Below, piece by piece: positions 22,956 to 35,486 of a DNA stretch of 64,000 bases. The stretch is taken from positions 5,082,001-5,146,000 of the forward strand of contig CP142451.1 of NCBI GenBank assembly GCA_038049695.1, read 5' to 3'. The translations under genes were made by a program, and so were the position numbers. A model generated the notes under the pieces. That model made no database searches, was not told the DNA's origin, and saw nothing but the letters and a program-made list of their open reading frames with translations. The first letter of the stretch is position 1, and every line of letters begins with the position of its first letter. Origin of the DNA: Cinnamomum chago (taxonomy: Eukaryota; Streptophyta; Magnoliopsida; Laurales; Lauraceae).

Positions 22956-24722
22956 ATTCAAATAACTTAAGGGCACGTTTGTGTACATGTAATTTTTGTG
23001 GAAATTGTCACATCAGCAAAATCCATGGGTTCTAAATTCTTTGGAAAAGTTTTTCCGCAGAAGTCAAAATTTTATGCTTGGTGCAAAAAGGTTTTCCTAG
23101 ATGAATTAGTGCTAATGTTGTTTGGTGCAGCTATGGATTTCTTTAGTGAAAACCACTTTTTAGTGAAAACTATTGGGTGGGTGGGTTGGTATGTGTGTGA
23201 GTGGGTGGGTTGGTGTGTGTGTGTGTGTGGGTGGGTGGGGTTGGGAGGGGAAGAGGAAGAAAGTGGGTGGCTGGGTGGAGTGAGGGTGAGAGAGAGGAAA
23301 TTAGGGGGTCAATTTTTCGTGGAAATGAACTTCCCATACACCCCCATAGGAAGTCTATTTCCATGCCTAAGAAGGAAAAAGCTGACGTGACGAAAAAGCA
23401 TTTCCGCAGAAAACTGCCACTAAATACATAAAAAAGAAGTTTTCCGCAGAAAACTACAACCTTTTCCGCGGAAATGGGCTACACAAACATGCCCTAAGAG
23501 TAAAACTTTATGTCACATCAATTTTAATTCTTCGATCCAAACACCAAGAAGTAAAACTGTCACATCAGCCCCTTTTTACTCCTCTTCTACTCTACTTCCT
23601 GCGTACGAATAGGGTAGAAGGCTCCGCGTAGGAACCCTTACATCACATAATTTCCCCACATCTTCCCCTTTTTGCCTATTTCTCCTTTTGGTATTTGTTC
23701 TGGTCTTCCTGTTTCCAAGAACTCATGTTCCAACCACTTGGAAATGTGAGAGCCTTTGTTGCCTCTTCATCTTCCCTGCCACACACACCGTCACAAGTCC
23801 ATGCCTGGAAAAGAGACTACCGAGTATTTGCATGGTGGGTTCCTGTTTATCAGCTTCCAAACTACCGTTGAAACCCATACCTTATCCGACCTGTCTTCTC
23901 CTCACAGGCTGTTGCTGTCCTCCAGATGTTCAAAAGAAAATTGGAGTAGACTGGCATTGAACTATGAAATAAAATTGGCATTGAACTATAAAATAAAATT
24001 CATCTCTAGTATTTGAAGAAATCCAATTTTAAATTGGTTGAGCAAAAAAGAAGTGAAGACCTATATGGATGAAAGTTGAAACAAATTGGTGAACTATGAA
24101 AAATACCAAATTGTGAAATCCAGACTCGATTACCAATTGGTTGATAGTGAATCAAGTAAGAATGAAATAAATAATAGCTATAATTCACTATATTCACTTG
24201 TTCATACAATTTGTCACTCTTCACTTTCTTTCCAGTTGATTTTACCCAAAAGATGCTCCCCAAAGGCTACGTCATAAGAAGAAATGTGTTGCAAGTGCAA
24301 GGTACTGCAAGAAAGCGGAGACTAAAAAAGACTTGAAACTTGGAAGGCAATTGTTTGATGCCAACACATAAGGTTGTAAGGCGAGCTCAATAACCACAGT
24401 AGGAGACTTTAAGGCAAGTCTCTTGTGCCGTTTGTTTTAATAAATTTTAAATATTAAAAAAAAAAAAAGGTTGTAAGGCGAGCTGATAAAGAACTTGGCA
24501 CCAAGAAGGGGTGGCATCGTGACAGAGCAATTATTACAAATGCTATTATAATACTAAAGTTTCCATTTGTTGGATGGACACATTTGAGCAGTGAATTGAC
24601 ATGTCGGCACCTTCGTTTTCAGTGTGTGTGTGTGTGTGTGTTTGTGTGTTTTCAGTGTGTGTCTCTGTGTGTGTGTGTGTGTGTGTGTTTTCAGTGTGTG
24701 TTTTCATGTGTGTGCGTGTTTT

Positions 24723-24775
<53 letters not shown>

Positions 24776-27700
24776 GAGCTACAATCTTTCCTTGATGCTG
24801 TTTACTGCCAAGAAATGAAAATAGAGAAGTTAGCTCAAGCACCTCGCTCCTTCGAGCACACTTGAAAATAGGTGATCCTGGTTTTGCCATAAAATCACCC
24901 TCTTGACCACCAATTGCAAGAAGACGATCATTAACTACAACGCACGCCCTGCAAGTGAACCTTGAGAATTAGGTAGAGAACAACATTGTATATGAAGTTT
25001 TAAACAAAGGGTCAGTTTTAACCCTCACTCAATTTACATCCTACATGTTCTTTACCCACTGTATACTTGAGAGGCACACATATGAATGGAACTTCAGTAA
25101 AGACTCAAGGCCATAAACTATAACCAAATTTATAATGATTGTTATGCACTGTAAGACAGTTTTTGTTTTTTTTTTTAGCCAATCCAGACCTCTAGGATCC
25201 TTCATATGGAAGTCTTCTCCTACTGTGGATACTTTGATACTGTGTTAAGGCATCTACAAAGGGTCAGTTTTTGCTAGCTGCAGTTTACTTAATCAATTCA
25301 ACAAATTATAAAAAGAAAGATATTAATGCTTGAGAAAAAGGAAGACATTCAAAGAGGCCATTTTATGAAAAAAGCAAATCATTCTCCTCTTTCTTTCCTT
25401 TTTCCCCCTGCAACAACTTATCCAGGGTCCAACTACCAAAACAATTAACAGATATATATATATATATATCATATCAAAGAAACTTCCAAAACAATTGAAG
25501 TGTGATGGTAGGAACAAATTAGAAGAGGATAAGTCCAGTTATTGTAAGCCTCACAAGTCACATCAATAACCTTTCACTTGATAGCTTCCAGATTGTCCAG
25601 ATTGATAAACATGAATGAGACCGATATTCATGCATGGGAACCAGAGAAGACTAATTTTATGCATTAAAACTATCCAACCTTAAAGAGCCAAAAAAATCAA
25701 TCTGATTTTATAACAAACCTGTGAGGTCCACCACGAGGAATGGGTATTTCAGGTCGCCACTCTTTCTCCAATGCATTGCCATTCTTTACAGCAAGACTCC
25801 AATGCTCTAATGCAGGTTCATGCCGATCCTCCTTACTGCCACCCATTACATGTAGTCTACCTCTCCAAAGTTGGGTTGCTGGGGCATATCTGGAAATTCC
25901 AATGTAACAACAACAACATGGAAAAAACATTCCAGCTCAAGTCACTACAGTAATCCCTAGGAGGTCTGCAGGGGAGAAATATGAATAGAGACAATAACTA
26001 GCTTATTAAATTCAATATGCCTTGTTTTCTTTTTCTCTTTTCTTCTTTTTTCTTTTTTTGAATATTAACATTCATAAGCCTTGTAATTTTCCATGTGAAG
26101 AAAGCTAAACCCAATAAGATCTAACAGAGTGAAAAATAATAAAAGAGGTAGAACAAGGTTGTATTCAGGACCAAAACGTATCATTTATTATACAATACTC
26201 ATACCAGATAACTATTTCTTGTACTTTAGGAAGCACTTTAACCATATCATGGTGCATCGTTGTTCATTAAACTCATATAACAGTTTACACAATTTTAATA
26301 AAGCAGCAGCAGCAGCAATCATAGTTTTTCAACTTAGTGAGCCAACCAGATCAGCAAGTTTCTGGGTTGAGTTGACCAAAACATCTAGTTAATCAACCAG
26401 ATAAGTAAAAAAAAAAAAAATTAATTTTTAAGTATCCTTCTTACACATATATAGATTTTATAATAACAAAAATATAGATAAATGTATAAAAGATGAAATA
26501 TATCTTCCCTAAACAAACTTATATAAATTTCATATGAAGTGTAATTTCAATTTTCAGTTTACATAACATTTATATACAATTTTCATCTGGTTTTAATATT
26601 TTTCTTTACTTTATTTTTTTATATGTAACGTCTGCAACCTCATTGTTGCAACAATCAGCACTTCCAACTATGCTATGGCTTGATTAGGCAGGTCGATCAG
26701 GTTTTAGCCATACTTCTTCAAACTGAGTTGAACCAGACCCAATTGCCCTGTGATTGAATTGGTCCAGAGGACTTGATCAAGTTCCAACATCCAAGTCTGC
26801 CCACCGATCAAAAAGTAAATAAATAAAACCTATGCTTTGACAGGCGCTGACAGCAGCAGTGTTTAACCAAAAATAGAAATAAAAAATGACATGGCAACAA
26901 GCACTTTCAATAAAATCTTGCTATAATATTTGGGCATCATAAACTCAAGCATTTTAGATTAAAAATGCTACTCACAACTGGCACCTATGACGCTCAGATA
27001 CTTCAAAAAGGGCAACGTATCGTGTCCGATACTTTACTTTTAATGTGTAAAATTCGTGCCCCTGCTGTGTCCAATGCGTGTCCTTATCACATCCCAGCCG
27101 TATCTCGGCATCATAAACTGGCACCCTAAGGACCTGTTTGGATAAATGAGGAGTGGAGTAAAATGAAGTGGATTTCACATGTGAAGTGGAGTGAAGAGAA
27201 GTAGGTTGAAATTAAAGTAGAGTACTTCACTTCACTCCATTTGGATGCTTATTTTGAAGTTAAGGTTTGGAGTTGAATACACTTTTACTCAAGGAAATTT
27301 AAGTATTTTGGGTTGAAGTAAAATGGAGTACATGTGGCTTCACAACATTACTTCATCTATTGGGCCAGACTCATCCAAACAAGGTAGAGTTGAAATTTTA
27401 GACTGTTAGGGCCCATTTAACTTCACTCTACTCTATCTTTTGGCTATTCAAACAGGCCCTAAAGGTATTAGGTAAGCCATGCTCTGCACTGCAGCAACTT
27501 TACTGTTGTTTTGACACCCAATTCCATACGTGCAGACTCTTGGTTCATAGATTAAGAGCACTGATGTGATGGTTCCATAGAGCTAGAGTGCATCCAAAAG
27601 TGACCCTAAAAAGAATCCTAGCTCCTCAACTGGTGGCTTATAAATTAACATAAAAAAAAAATTGTTGCAGTCGAGGAAAAAAGGGATAGAGAATGGATCA

Positions 27701-30700
27701 ATATTCACTACACTTCCAATTTGATATGGTACATCCTCCATGGTGGGACCCATCGTATCAACAGTCTCTATCACTAAATCATCAACCCATCATATACATT
27801 GTACAGAAAAGGGAGGCACATCAACTATACATTTGCAGATGATCAACCGTACATAGCAAGAACCAATAATTATTCCCAAAAGTACATTAGAAGCACCAGT
27901 CTCAATTAATCCAGAATGACAGATATGACTTTTTTTTCTTTGCTTTATTGGCACAAAGTAAAAGGTCGGTTATTTTTATTTTTTTGGTAAAACAGTTGTG
28001 TTTAGAATAACTATATAAACGTAGCTTTTTTAATGAAAGTAATTATTCAATATATATATATATATAAATGTAAACATAAAAGCAAAAAGTTAAATGGGAA
28101 CATAAAATTGCGTCCAAGAAAAGCACATTGTCCCGTACCCACAACTGTCACATACCTAGGAACAGGTAATGGGGGCAAGTCCCTCCACTGTTTAGTCTCT
28201 GTGTCCAGCACAAAGTTACGAGCAGTAGGCCCTCTGCACTGTGGACCATATTGTCCTGTGACCACATAAATGTATCTTCCATCGGTTACCATACCCAAAT
28301 GAGAATGTGCCATTTCTTTTGGCATATCGAACCGGCCACCCCAAGTATTGTCTGTAAAGTTATAAATATCAACATGAGAATGTACCTGAAAATAAAGATG
28401 ACATCAAAGAAAACCAATAAGATAAATCAAAGTTGGAGAAAACAGATATTTGCCTCACTCGTTCGAAAACGAAACTTGGGATCTAGAGAATTGCTCATAG
28501 TTAGTATGGTCAAGCATAATATTTAATCAAATAGGATAGTATTTCTAAGTTCTCCTCTTCAAAAAGAAAAAGTTTCACAAACAAGTTTCATAAGAAAAAT
28601 GGAAGTCATTTGAGCTCGTCAAGGTTCTTACATAATCAATAGTACCATATCCAGCAAACACATAAAGAAGATTCTTAATCTGTATTGCAGCCCCATCTAG
28701 ACGAGGTACAGGTGCCTCTGCCATCTCCTCCCATTGTAACTGCGGTGCAGGTAAATCTGCAAATGTTGCATTGACTCCATCTGTATTTGGAGCTTTATGA
28801 TCTTTAATAGCTTCCACCTACACATGACAGAAAGTTGGTCGTTGGTACACCTAATCTAAAGTGGCATGACAGCCTGCACTATTAGCAATCCATTGTATTA
28901 AGTAGATCTTAAGACGGACAGCAACAACTTAAGGTATCAAATGTTAAGAGAAGCACAGAGCCCAAATGAAAAATCATATCAGATCCAGCAACCAAAATAA
29001 GTGACTAGATAATAACATGCTAAGTTTCGATCCAAAGTCACAAAAAGCAAAGTGCAAGACAACAAAAAAAAAAAAGATTTTCATACAAAGAAAAGGACAG
29101 AGAATTAAACCACAACCATTCAATAAAATAAAATAAACCGCAAATTATTAATTTATGTCTGCCAATGGATTTCTACTTGATTAGCTTATTGGCCCATCTT
29201 ATAACTAAGCCTGAGTTGAACGTGCATGATCCAAACCTCAATGGAAGGAACCTTTGACTTGAAGTGCCACTCTCGCTTAAAATCAAGTTGTGGAATCTTG
29301 CTCTTTCACCCAACTCCTTTGTATTTATGCTTAGTATGAAAACATGGGATTGGAGGAACCAAAAGGAGGGGCATGCCCACATGTGGATAAAGCTAATTTA
29401 ATATGAAAACCCTTGAGAGAGATCCATTTAGGTAAAAGTTCCTCACTTTTCTAGCAAATTCCTATTAGTTAGTCCTAGTTAGGAATTCTCCATTTTTAGA
29501 TCCTATGCGGATATCCTGCAAGAATCATGTATGTTTAGAATAAAAATAAAGCTGGTATTTTTCAAAAATCAAAGTTTTAGGGAAGAGTCCAAGTTGTAAC
29601 AGTCTTAAAAGAGTCTTTTTAGTAATTGTTTGTGAATTGGCATAGGCATACCACAATAAGGCGGACGACCTGGCCCAATCCCCCACTCTCACGGTTGGTG
29701 TTCCACTCCCAGAGAGAGAGAGAGAGAGAGTTGTTTGTGAAGAACAAAGACGCAAAGTGGCCGACCATTTTCAAGTGACCAAATCCCCTGCATGATTCTC
29801 TTTTAAGTGTATCAGGCGACCACTCTAATCATATTCAGTTTATTCTTGTGTGAAAATTTCCAGTTTCCCCCTCTATCCTCGAGATGGCATGAAGCCAACT
29901 TCCCCTACTTCCTCCTGCCTAATCATGAGTTTACTCATTCAAAACAATACAAGGCATGAGTCATGAGTGCAAAGCACCCCTGCATGACTAATAATTGAAA
30001 CTGCTGCTTCTATGCCTCCAAACTCAATTCCCCTCCAACTCACAAAAATCCAAACTTTTTTGAGTAGTAGGAAACAGAAATCATCTCAGTGTTCAACATG
30101 TGGCAGAGAAGCTAAACATGGTATCCTATGACCACCTTGATTAATTCATCCTTTGTAGCATCTCTAAAACTGTGTAATAGGGATAGGCATTATGTCTGTG
30201 AGTTACTTTAAAAATCAACAGTTTACTTTTGAAAAAATTCACGCTTTCAACCTGGTTGGAAACCCCAGTACTCAGCTCTGCTTTCCATGCATTCAAACAA
30301 CCCTAAATGCAAACACAACCATCCATCTCCTTGCAAGCAAATTGTCATATGGGCAATAGCAACATCGTCCAGCTGAAGTGGTTCTAATTTCTAAACATCC
30401 AAAAAGGCTTCAACAACAGTTTCGAGGGAACCCCAGTTCCCAGCTAAGTATGACATTGCCTAAATGCTCACACAATCGTCCATCCAAGCAAATGGTCAAA
30501 TGAGTCCCACCAGATGACCAATCAAGATCATGGAGCAACGGCCCCAAAGCATTAGCATGGCTTGAACTCAAAACCCAAATTCAATGCAGCATTATCTCAA
30601 AGAAAACTCAAATCATTACACAAAATGGTAACATTCGCATCGAAAGGGAGAATACGAAGGGGAGAGAGGAGGTGGGGTGGGGTGAGATCTGACATACCTT

Positions 30701-30889
30701 TTTTTCGATCTTTGGTACGATCCGATCTATGGGCTTATCGACCGACCAATCTGATGTTATGTACATGGAAGATGAAGAAGAAGAAGAAGCCCAGAGGAAA
30801 TCTGCAATGAATGCGACTGCTAGCAACCCTATACACCAACCAAGGACGAAATATTTCTTCGATCCGGGCTTTCCACTAGCTCTCGCCAT
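16739..30889 (-). CDS. Kelch-repeat membrane protein, 7 exons, 420 aa
   Basis: Exons on the minus strand: 30889-30698, 28817-28632, 28385-28156, 25889-25719, 24948-24843, 19167-18961 and 16909-16739. All joints are GT-AG and keep frame (1263 nt, 421 codons with stop). The protein has a short basic N-terminus, one membrane segment (about residues 13-33, YFVLGWCIGLLAVAFIADFLW region) and a Ser-rich linker, then kelch repeats of a beta-propeller (APVPRLDGAA, NLLYVFAGYG, HVMGGSKEDRHEP, SLIIAGGTTEKHP, YFTSGQRDRGPNDPSP). It closely resembles the plant galactose oxidase/kelch superfamily proteins of the Arabidopsis At3g27220 type in length and order, probably a type II endomembrane protein. Its biochemical role is not established. 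The donor after exon 5 (GAG|GTGCTT) is weak. Introns, especially intron 5 (19168-24842), are swollen by mobile elements. Confidence 0.92.
21250..22000 (+). mobile_element. LINE 3' fragment with RNase H domain, decayed
   Basis: Antisense to the kelch gene, the sequence from about 21466 reads as a plant LINE RNase H domain (PPKGVLKLNFYGS; later FCHIFREVNDMADALA). The first catalytic Asp of the usual LNFDGS is Tyr, the Asp of IEGDS is Asn, a TGA interrupts the frame near 21553, and a frameshift in a T-run lies near 21695. The end has AATAAA and an A-rich tail at 21977-22000. The 5' limit and target duplication were not found. It is inactive. Confidence 0.75.
22795..22830. repeat. C20/A16 homopolymer junction
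   Basis: About 20 C at 22795-22814 followed by about 16 A at 22815-22830. The exact length is prone to assembly error. Confidence 0.9.
22921..22951. repeat. (CT)n microsatellite
   Basis: Uninterrupted CT repeat directly before the Tourist-like MITE. Confidence 0.9.
22971..23494 (+). mobile_element. Tourist-like (PIF/Harbinger) MITE, copy 1
   Basis: 524 bp with ends GGGCACGTTTGTGTAC and GTACACAAACATGCCC-like complement, flanked by the 3-bp duplication TAA (22968-22970, 23495-23497). It is nearly the same as 54719-55222. The centre (23171-23260) is a G-rich GGGTGGGTGGG and (GT)n stretch, longer than in copy 2. TWA duplications and GGGCNYGTTTG ends fit the PIF/Harbinger superfamily. It encodes no protein. 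It lies in kelch intron 5. Confidence 0.88.
24388..24467 (+). mobile_element. 5'-truncated LINE insertion, 80 bp, with 17-bp target duplication
   Basis: AGGTTGTAAGGCGAGCT at 24371-24387 is repeated exactly at 24468-24484. The 80 bp between them end in TTTTAATAAATTTTAAATA and a poly(A) tail. This is the signature of target-primed reverse transcription of a severely truncated non-LTR element. Confidence 0.88.
24620..24775. repeat. Compound (GT)n microsatellite with TTTTCAGTGTG interruptions
   Basis: GT runs are broken at several points by TTTTCAGTGTGTG or TTTTCATGTG, with the longest uninterrupted run at about 24725-24772. It begins about 70 nt downstream of the exon 5 donor on the kelch transcript, where it reads (CA)n. 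Confidence 0.92.
27130..27459. mobile_element. Tourist-like MITE in kelch intron 3
   Basis: 330 bp with inverted ends GGACCTGTTTGGATA / GGGCCTGTTTGAATA (as read inward) and a TAA duplication at 27127-27129 and 27460-27462. The interior is rich in GTGGAGTGAAGTG-like motifs. It belongs to a different family from the 22971 and 54719 copies. Confidence 0.8.
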
Positions 30890-31240
30890 CCTGTTTCAGA
30901 AAAACCCTAGAATCATATAGAGAGAGGTAGGATTTAGGAAGAAGAAGAAGAAGGATCTACGCGCGACCGATGTGTTTGATAAAATGCCAGACAGACACAT
31001 GACGCGCAGGAGGGAATGAGGTGGCACTGGTGCAGTAGTGCCTATTAAGAGGAAGAAATCCCGCGTTTGCTTTTTACAGGAAGTAGGCCCTAGTTTGTGT
31101 GGGGCCCACCTGACCTGGCTAGCTCTAATCACAGGATCAGGGCTTAGGGTTTGGCCAGCCCTTGGTTTTGGGTGGTCCCACAAGTTAAAAGGCTCTCTGT
31201 TCAGTATAGAAGGGCATCCGGCATCTTTGAAAACCAATTA
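30890..31240. promoter_or_regulatory. 5' leader and promoter region of the kelch gene
   Basis: Upstream of the ATG the minus strand has CTAGGGTTTTTC and CTTCTTCTTC/CTCTCTC tracts, common in plant leaders. I see no clear TATA box. Confidence 0.4.
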
Positions 31241-31385
31241 AATTTTGGGTCTATTTAAAATCTGATCTTCCTCATGCACCCAATAAATCAGGATTTTGCA
31301 GGGACATGTGGTAGTAAGAGCGGGCATGCAAGTTTGAAACCACAACCTCTTGAGTCTTGATTCTAAGCCAACTGTGTTATTTCTT
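31240..31385 (-). mobile_element. SINE-like relic
   Basis: The minus strand has TAACACAGTTGGCTTAG (31378-31362, A-box-like) and GTGGTTTCAAACTTG (31345-31331, B-box-like). No target duplication was found. Confidence 0.4.
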
Positions 31386-31645
31386 GGAGTTAAGTGAGTG
31401 TTATATTGTAAAACTAGTGTAAAAGACCTGCACCCAACGCGGGTCAAGATAATAAATAATTATATTTTTAAATTAAAGAAATTGTAAATGAATATTAACA
31501 TATAAATAATAATATAATCACAATTAAAGTAGAACTGTAAACTACCAATCCTAACTGTCTTTATGGAGGGCCATATTGCAAAGCTTATTTTTTATTAGAT
31601 AGATGCTATGGTAAGCGCTGAATGGCTACAATGGAAATCACAAAA

Positions 31646-31988
31646 GGGCATGTTTGGGTAATGTCGTCAAAGAGAAATCATCTATGATTTTTCTTGATTT
31701 CGAGGAACATCCAAATTTGGATGTAGAGAGGAAAAGTGAGAGAGAATTTTCTAAATCCTCCAAACCCATCAATAATCCTCTCTTCGATTTATTCCTCAAT
31801 CTCCATCTTCCCTATCGAAGTTTGTACTCCACGAGGCAAAGAACCACCTCAGTCACAAAGAGTGACTCTTCCCCAAACCTATAATGTAATGACCCATCTC
31901 CTCAAAAATCCTTAGAGAGGATAGCATGATTTCTGGAAAAGAAAGAATCCTTTGGATAGAGAATTACTCTCTTTTACCAAACATGATC
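31646..31988. mobile_element. Possible Tourist-like MITE
   Basis: Starts GGGCATGTTTGGGTAA and ends TTACCAAACATGATC followed by TAA; the left flank is AAA rather than TAA. The ends are imperfect inverted repeats. An ORF inside is not a gene. Confidence 0.5.
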
Positions 31989-31989
31989 T

Positions 31990-33240
31990 AAGAACAGTGC
32001 ACTGATCTTGATAGTTTTTCATTTCCGATCTAGATAGTTCCCCATCCGACCATGGATTGTGCAATCTTAGCCATTTGGTTTGTGGGTCTCACAATGTGAC
32101 GGTAAATCAGTTGGATAAAGGTCATATTAATGTGAGTAGCCTGCATTCATTTTCTTAAATTTTAAAGATTTCTCGACAAGAATAGGAAGAGTCAAAAATG
32201 GAAATATTAGAATAGATGATCCAATATGCTAGATGAGGTGTATATTGAATTAGATATTTTAGAGAATTATAATATGAAACTATGATAGATTTGAAGGAAG
32301 CCTATTAGTTTGGATTTTAATTTGAATTTCAAGTTTCTAATTTAGTCAGGAAATTTAGGAAATTGAAGATTAAATTAGCTCTGCAATCACTAGATTAAAT
32401 TAGAGGATCTTGATGCTTTTATAGAGTTATATTTTAGATCTCATTGTTTATTAGATTTCTAACTATTTAGGGATCCCGAGATGATTTGTCAACTCAAAGA
32501 TTGGGTGCACCACATATCATTGCGAAACTCCAAAGCAAAATGGCAGGTGTCGCTCTCCTACGAAAGGGGGTTGCTGCTTTAATATATATATATATATTAT
32601 ATATATAATTTAATTTAATCCAACAATGGATTTTTTACCAAAAAATACCCAACAAAGGATTATGGTCAAACTGATCCCCATGCCAATTCAAAAAATATGG
32701 TGCATGGGAGAAAGAGGTTTATGATTAATCATATATGCATCCCACTGTGCAAAATAGATTTTTCTTGTGCATGATGACAAGATCTTGACAAAATTCAACT
32801 GAAATCTATTTTTTTTGTAATTTATTGAGATGTGTAGTTTCATATCTTGAAATTTTATAGAATTTAAAAATTATGTAAAAACACCTAAAAATCCCAATTT
32901 ATAGATCTGTGTTTTTATGGGCCTCAATTCATGATCAAAACTGTTCAACACTCTTGGATTAAAAAGCTCATTATACAAAGGGTGGAATTAGCATCGTGTC
33001 ATTCGGATGTTCCTATGTTCCCATAAGATAAGGCAGTAAAAAATATATTTGGCATGTGCAAATCACTGTTCCGAATTTTGATATCACAAGAAATAATTTA
33101 AAAATCTTAACCCGTTTGCATAGAGAAAGTTGGAACGAAAAAACTTTGTCTATTTAAGAATTAACTTGCTGACATAATTGTTTCTTATTTATCTATTGCC
33201 TTTTAAAGAATGTCATTTAAGGACTACAAATTCTCTCACT
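31990..33240. other. Intergenic, AT-rich
   Basis: No gene recognised. A (TA)n run lies at 32581-32606. Confidence 0.5.
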
Positions 33241-33830
33241 TATCCTAAAGGTAAACCTTATGTTCACAGTCTCAAAGAATGTGACTCCACTTTACAATTC
33301 CTAAAAGTGGGTCATATGGTCATAATCATAAAAAGTGGGTCCATATTATAATTCCTATAATCGTGGGCCCACATTATAAACCCTTTGAATGTGGGTCGTA
33401 TCTTCTAATTTCTAAAGGTGGGCATCACGTTGTAATTTCTAAATGCCCGTGTCCACGGTCGCAAAAAATGTGACCATACTTTAGATTTCTTAAAGGTGAG
33501 TCATATGGTTACAACCACAAAAGGTAGAGCCACATTGTAAATCCTATGAATGTGGCCCTATGTTCGGATTTTCCAAAATGTGGGTACCACATTGTAAATC
33601 TTATTTAATGTGGGCTTTATATTCTAATTTCTAAAGGTGACACCATTTTGTAATTTCTAAAAGTGGATTCTATATTTACATTCACAAAAAGGTGTCACTA
33701 CATTAAAATTCCTATAAATATGGACCGACATTGTTGTTCCTATGAATATGAGCTCCAAGTTCTAATTTTTAACAGTGGGTACCACATTGTAATTTTTACA
33801 GGTGAGTCTCATGTACGATAATAATAAAGT
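33240..33830. repeat. Degenerate short-unit repeat (AAAGTGGGTC...ATTGTAATTCCTA)
   Basis: Variants of 'TAAAAGTGGGTCCACATTGTAATTCCTA' recur every 30-45 bp, grouped in about three larger blocks near 33315, 33505 and 33680. Too diverged to set exact borders. Confidence 0.6.
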
Positions 33831-34827
33831 ATCACAAACAATAAAAGGTGGGTCCAACATTATAGATCTTATACCCGCTCTTTAAAGCGAAACTTTTATA
33901 ATATTACAAAACAAGCTCCGTACATCATATTCAGAATAGAGTCATTTAATATAATGTTGTCAAACAAGTTTTGCATTGTGTAGTCTCGGCACAACCTAGT
34001 CTTGGCATAACTTGATACAAGCACAAAATTAAAAACAACACGAGAATGATGCCAAATGTGCCCGAAGCTTCTTATCTTTAATCCTGATGAGTTTTGAGAA
34101 AATGTGTAAAAATATAATAGCAATTAAATGAAATTTCATTTACTCTTGTGAAAATGGTGCTCCCAAATAATAATATATTATGCTTATGTAAATCGTATAA
34201 ATGTTAAGTAGTTAGTTTTTCGCATCTTTAACGCGTATGCATTTTGGGTGTATTGGGTAGCAACTTGGACGGTATGACATGAGAGTGAGTAACCTTGTAA
34301 TTTGTGAAAGCAACTGAATTGGATATTTGGATTTGGTCTTATTCTTTGGGCATGTGGCATCTTGGTAGGTTCTTTTCCATAAACATAAATTGGATGAGGC
34401 TGAGAAAAGGCCAAGCCAATCAAAGAGACAGACGTAAAAGAATAATTCTAAATGCAGATGCATTCTTCCTGCAGGCAGATGCACAGTTTTTTAAAGTTTT
34501 ACGTTGAAAGTTTTGATTTGACTTTAGAGTACAATTTTTCTCTAGGTGAGAGAAAAATAAATTAATATTATATTTGTCTTTCCCTTCCCTTGTTTGATGA
34601 GGAGAGAGGGAAGTCACATCAATCCTCTCACTTTTTTAGTAAACGAAAAATGAGGACAGTCAAGGATGGGAGAGGTCACGTGATGGTCTTTGCTGCCTTT
34701 TGAAGTTTGAAGTGACATTACATGGCAATGCTTCCTCCATATTCACATCTGAAAAAATAAAATAAAATGGCTCCATCACACCTTCAATTATCTGAGTGGG
34801 CCCCACCCAAAAGAATACAGCCTTCTA
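33831..34827. other. Intergenic between degenerate repeat and Mutator-like element
   Basis: No gene or repeat recognised. Open frames overlap on both strands near 34200-34500 and look like chance. Confidence 0.45.
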
Positions 34828-34836
34828 AATAATTTA
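34828..34836. repeat. 9-bp target duplication of the Mutator-like element, left
   Basis: AATAATTTA, repeated exactly at 38710-38718. Confidence 0.92.
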
Positions 34837-34864
34837 GGGAAAACTACGGGAAAAATCCCCATAG
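34837..34864 (+). repeat. MULE terminal inverted repeat, left
   Basis: 28 bp starting GGGAAAACTACGG and ending CCCCATAG; two mismatches to the right copy. Confidence 0.9.
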
Positions 34865-34958
34865 CACACCTAAAGTAATTAGAGGCCCCAGCATCAGTTT
34901 AGAGACGGGACAAGTCCTTTGGGTGGGTTTTTGTATTTTTTTTTTATCGTTTAGCAAT

Positions 34959-34976
34959 GTTGTCGATATCAACAAC
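34959..34976. other. Subterminal palindrome, left (GTTGTCGATATCAACAAC)
   Basis: Near-perfect palindrome, 122 nt from the left end of the MULE, mirrored at 38570-38587. Candidate binding site for transposase or host factors (inference). Confidence 0.75.
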
Positions 34977-35486
34977 TATGCGTAAATCATTTAAACATCG
35001 CTCCGTATCTGCAGTTCTTTGTCAGAACTTTTTCATCGACTGCAACCTGTGTTGTGGTGAATTTCCTTCTCAGAAAGCACCGCAAAAATTACTCTCAATG
35101 GTGGTTGGATTCCATTAATAGGTTGGTACACACAATAAACATCTTCCTATATTGCATCATCTACCCTAAAATGTCATAAGTTTGAATCATTTTCAATAAT
35201 GACTTCTTTCAGCTGTGGTCTGAACCCTAAATAGAGTCATTTTAAAAATGTACCATTTTGTGTAAATGCATATCTTTATGTAGCTTTGCGTAAAGATTAC
35301 CATTTGTGTAGTAAATATCATTTTTTGTTTTGGGCTTGGTTAATATCACTTTCGTTTTGGGTTTTTAGGGTTTGAAAATGTTTTTTTTTTATTTTATAGG
35401 CGTTGTTTTTCTCTATTGCATTCTTTCACTAAGTGGCACTTAGTATAGTTTTTTTTATTACCACATTACATAGCTCTAATATGACT

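Larger units (their letters stand above)
19168..24842 (-). other. Intron 5 of the kelch gene, rich in mobile elements
   Basis: This 5.7-kb intron holds a LINE relic (about 21250-22000), a C20/A16 tract (22795-22830), a (CT)n run (22921-22951), a Tourist-like MITE (22971-23494), an 80-bp LINE tail with target duplication (24388-24467) and a long (GT)n microsatellite. The rest (19168-21240, 22000-22790, 23500-24370) shows no gene I can support. Confidence 0.8.
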
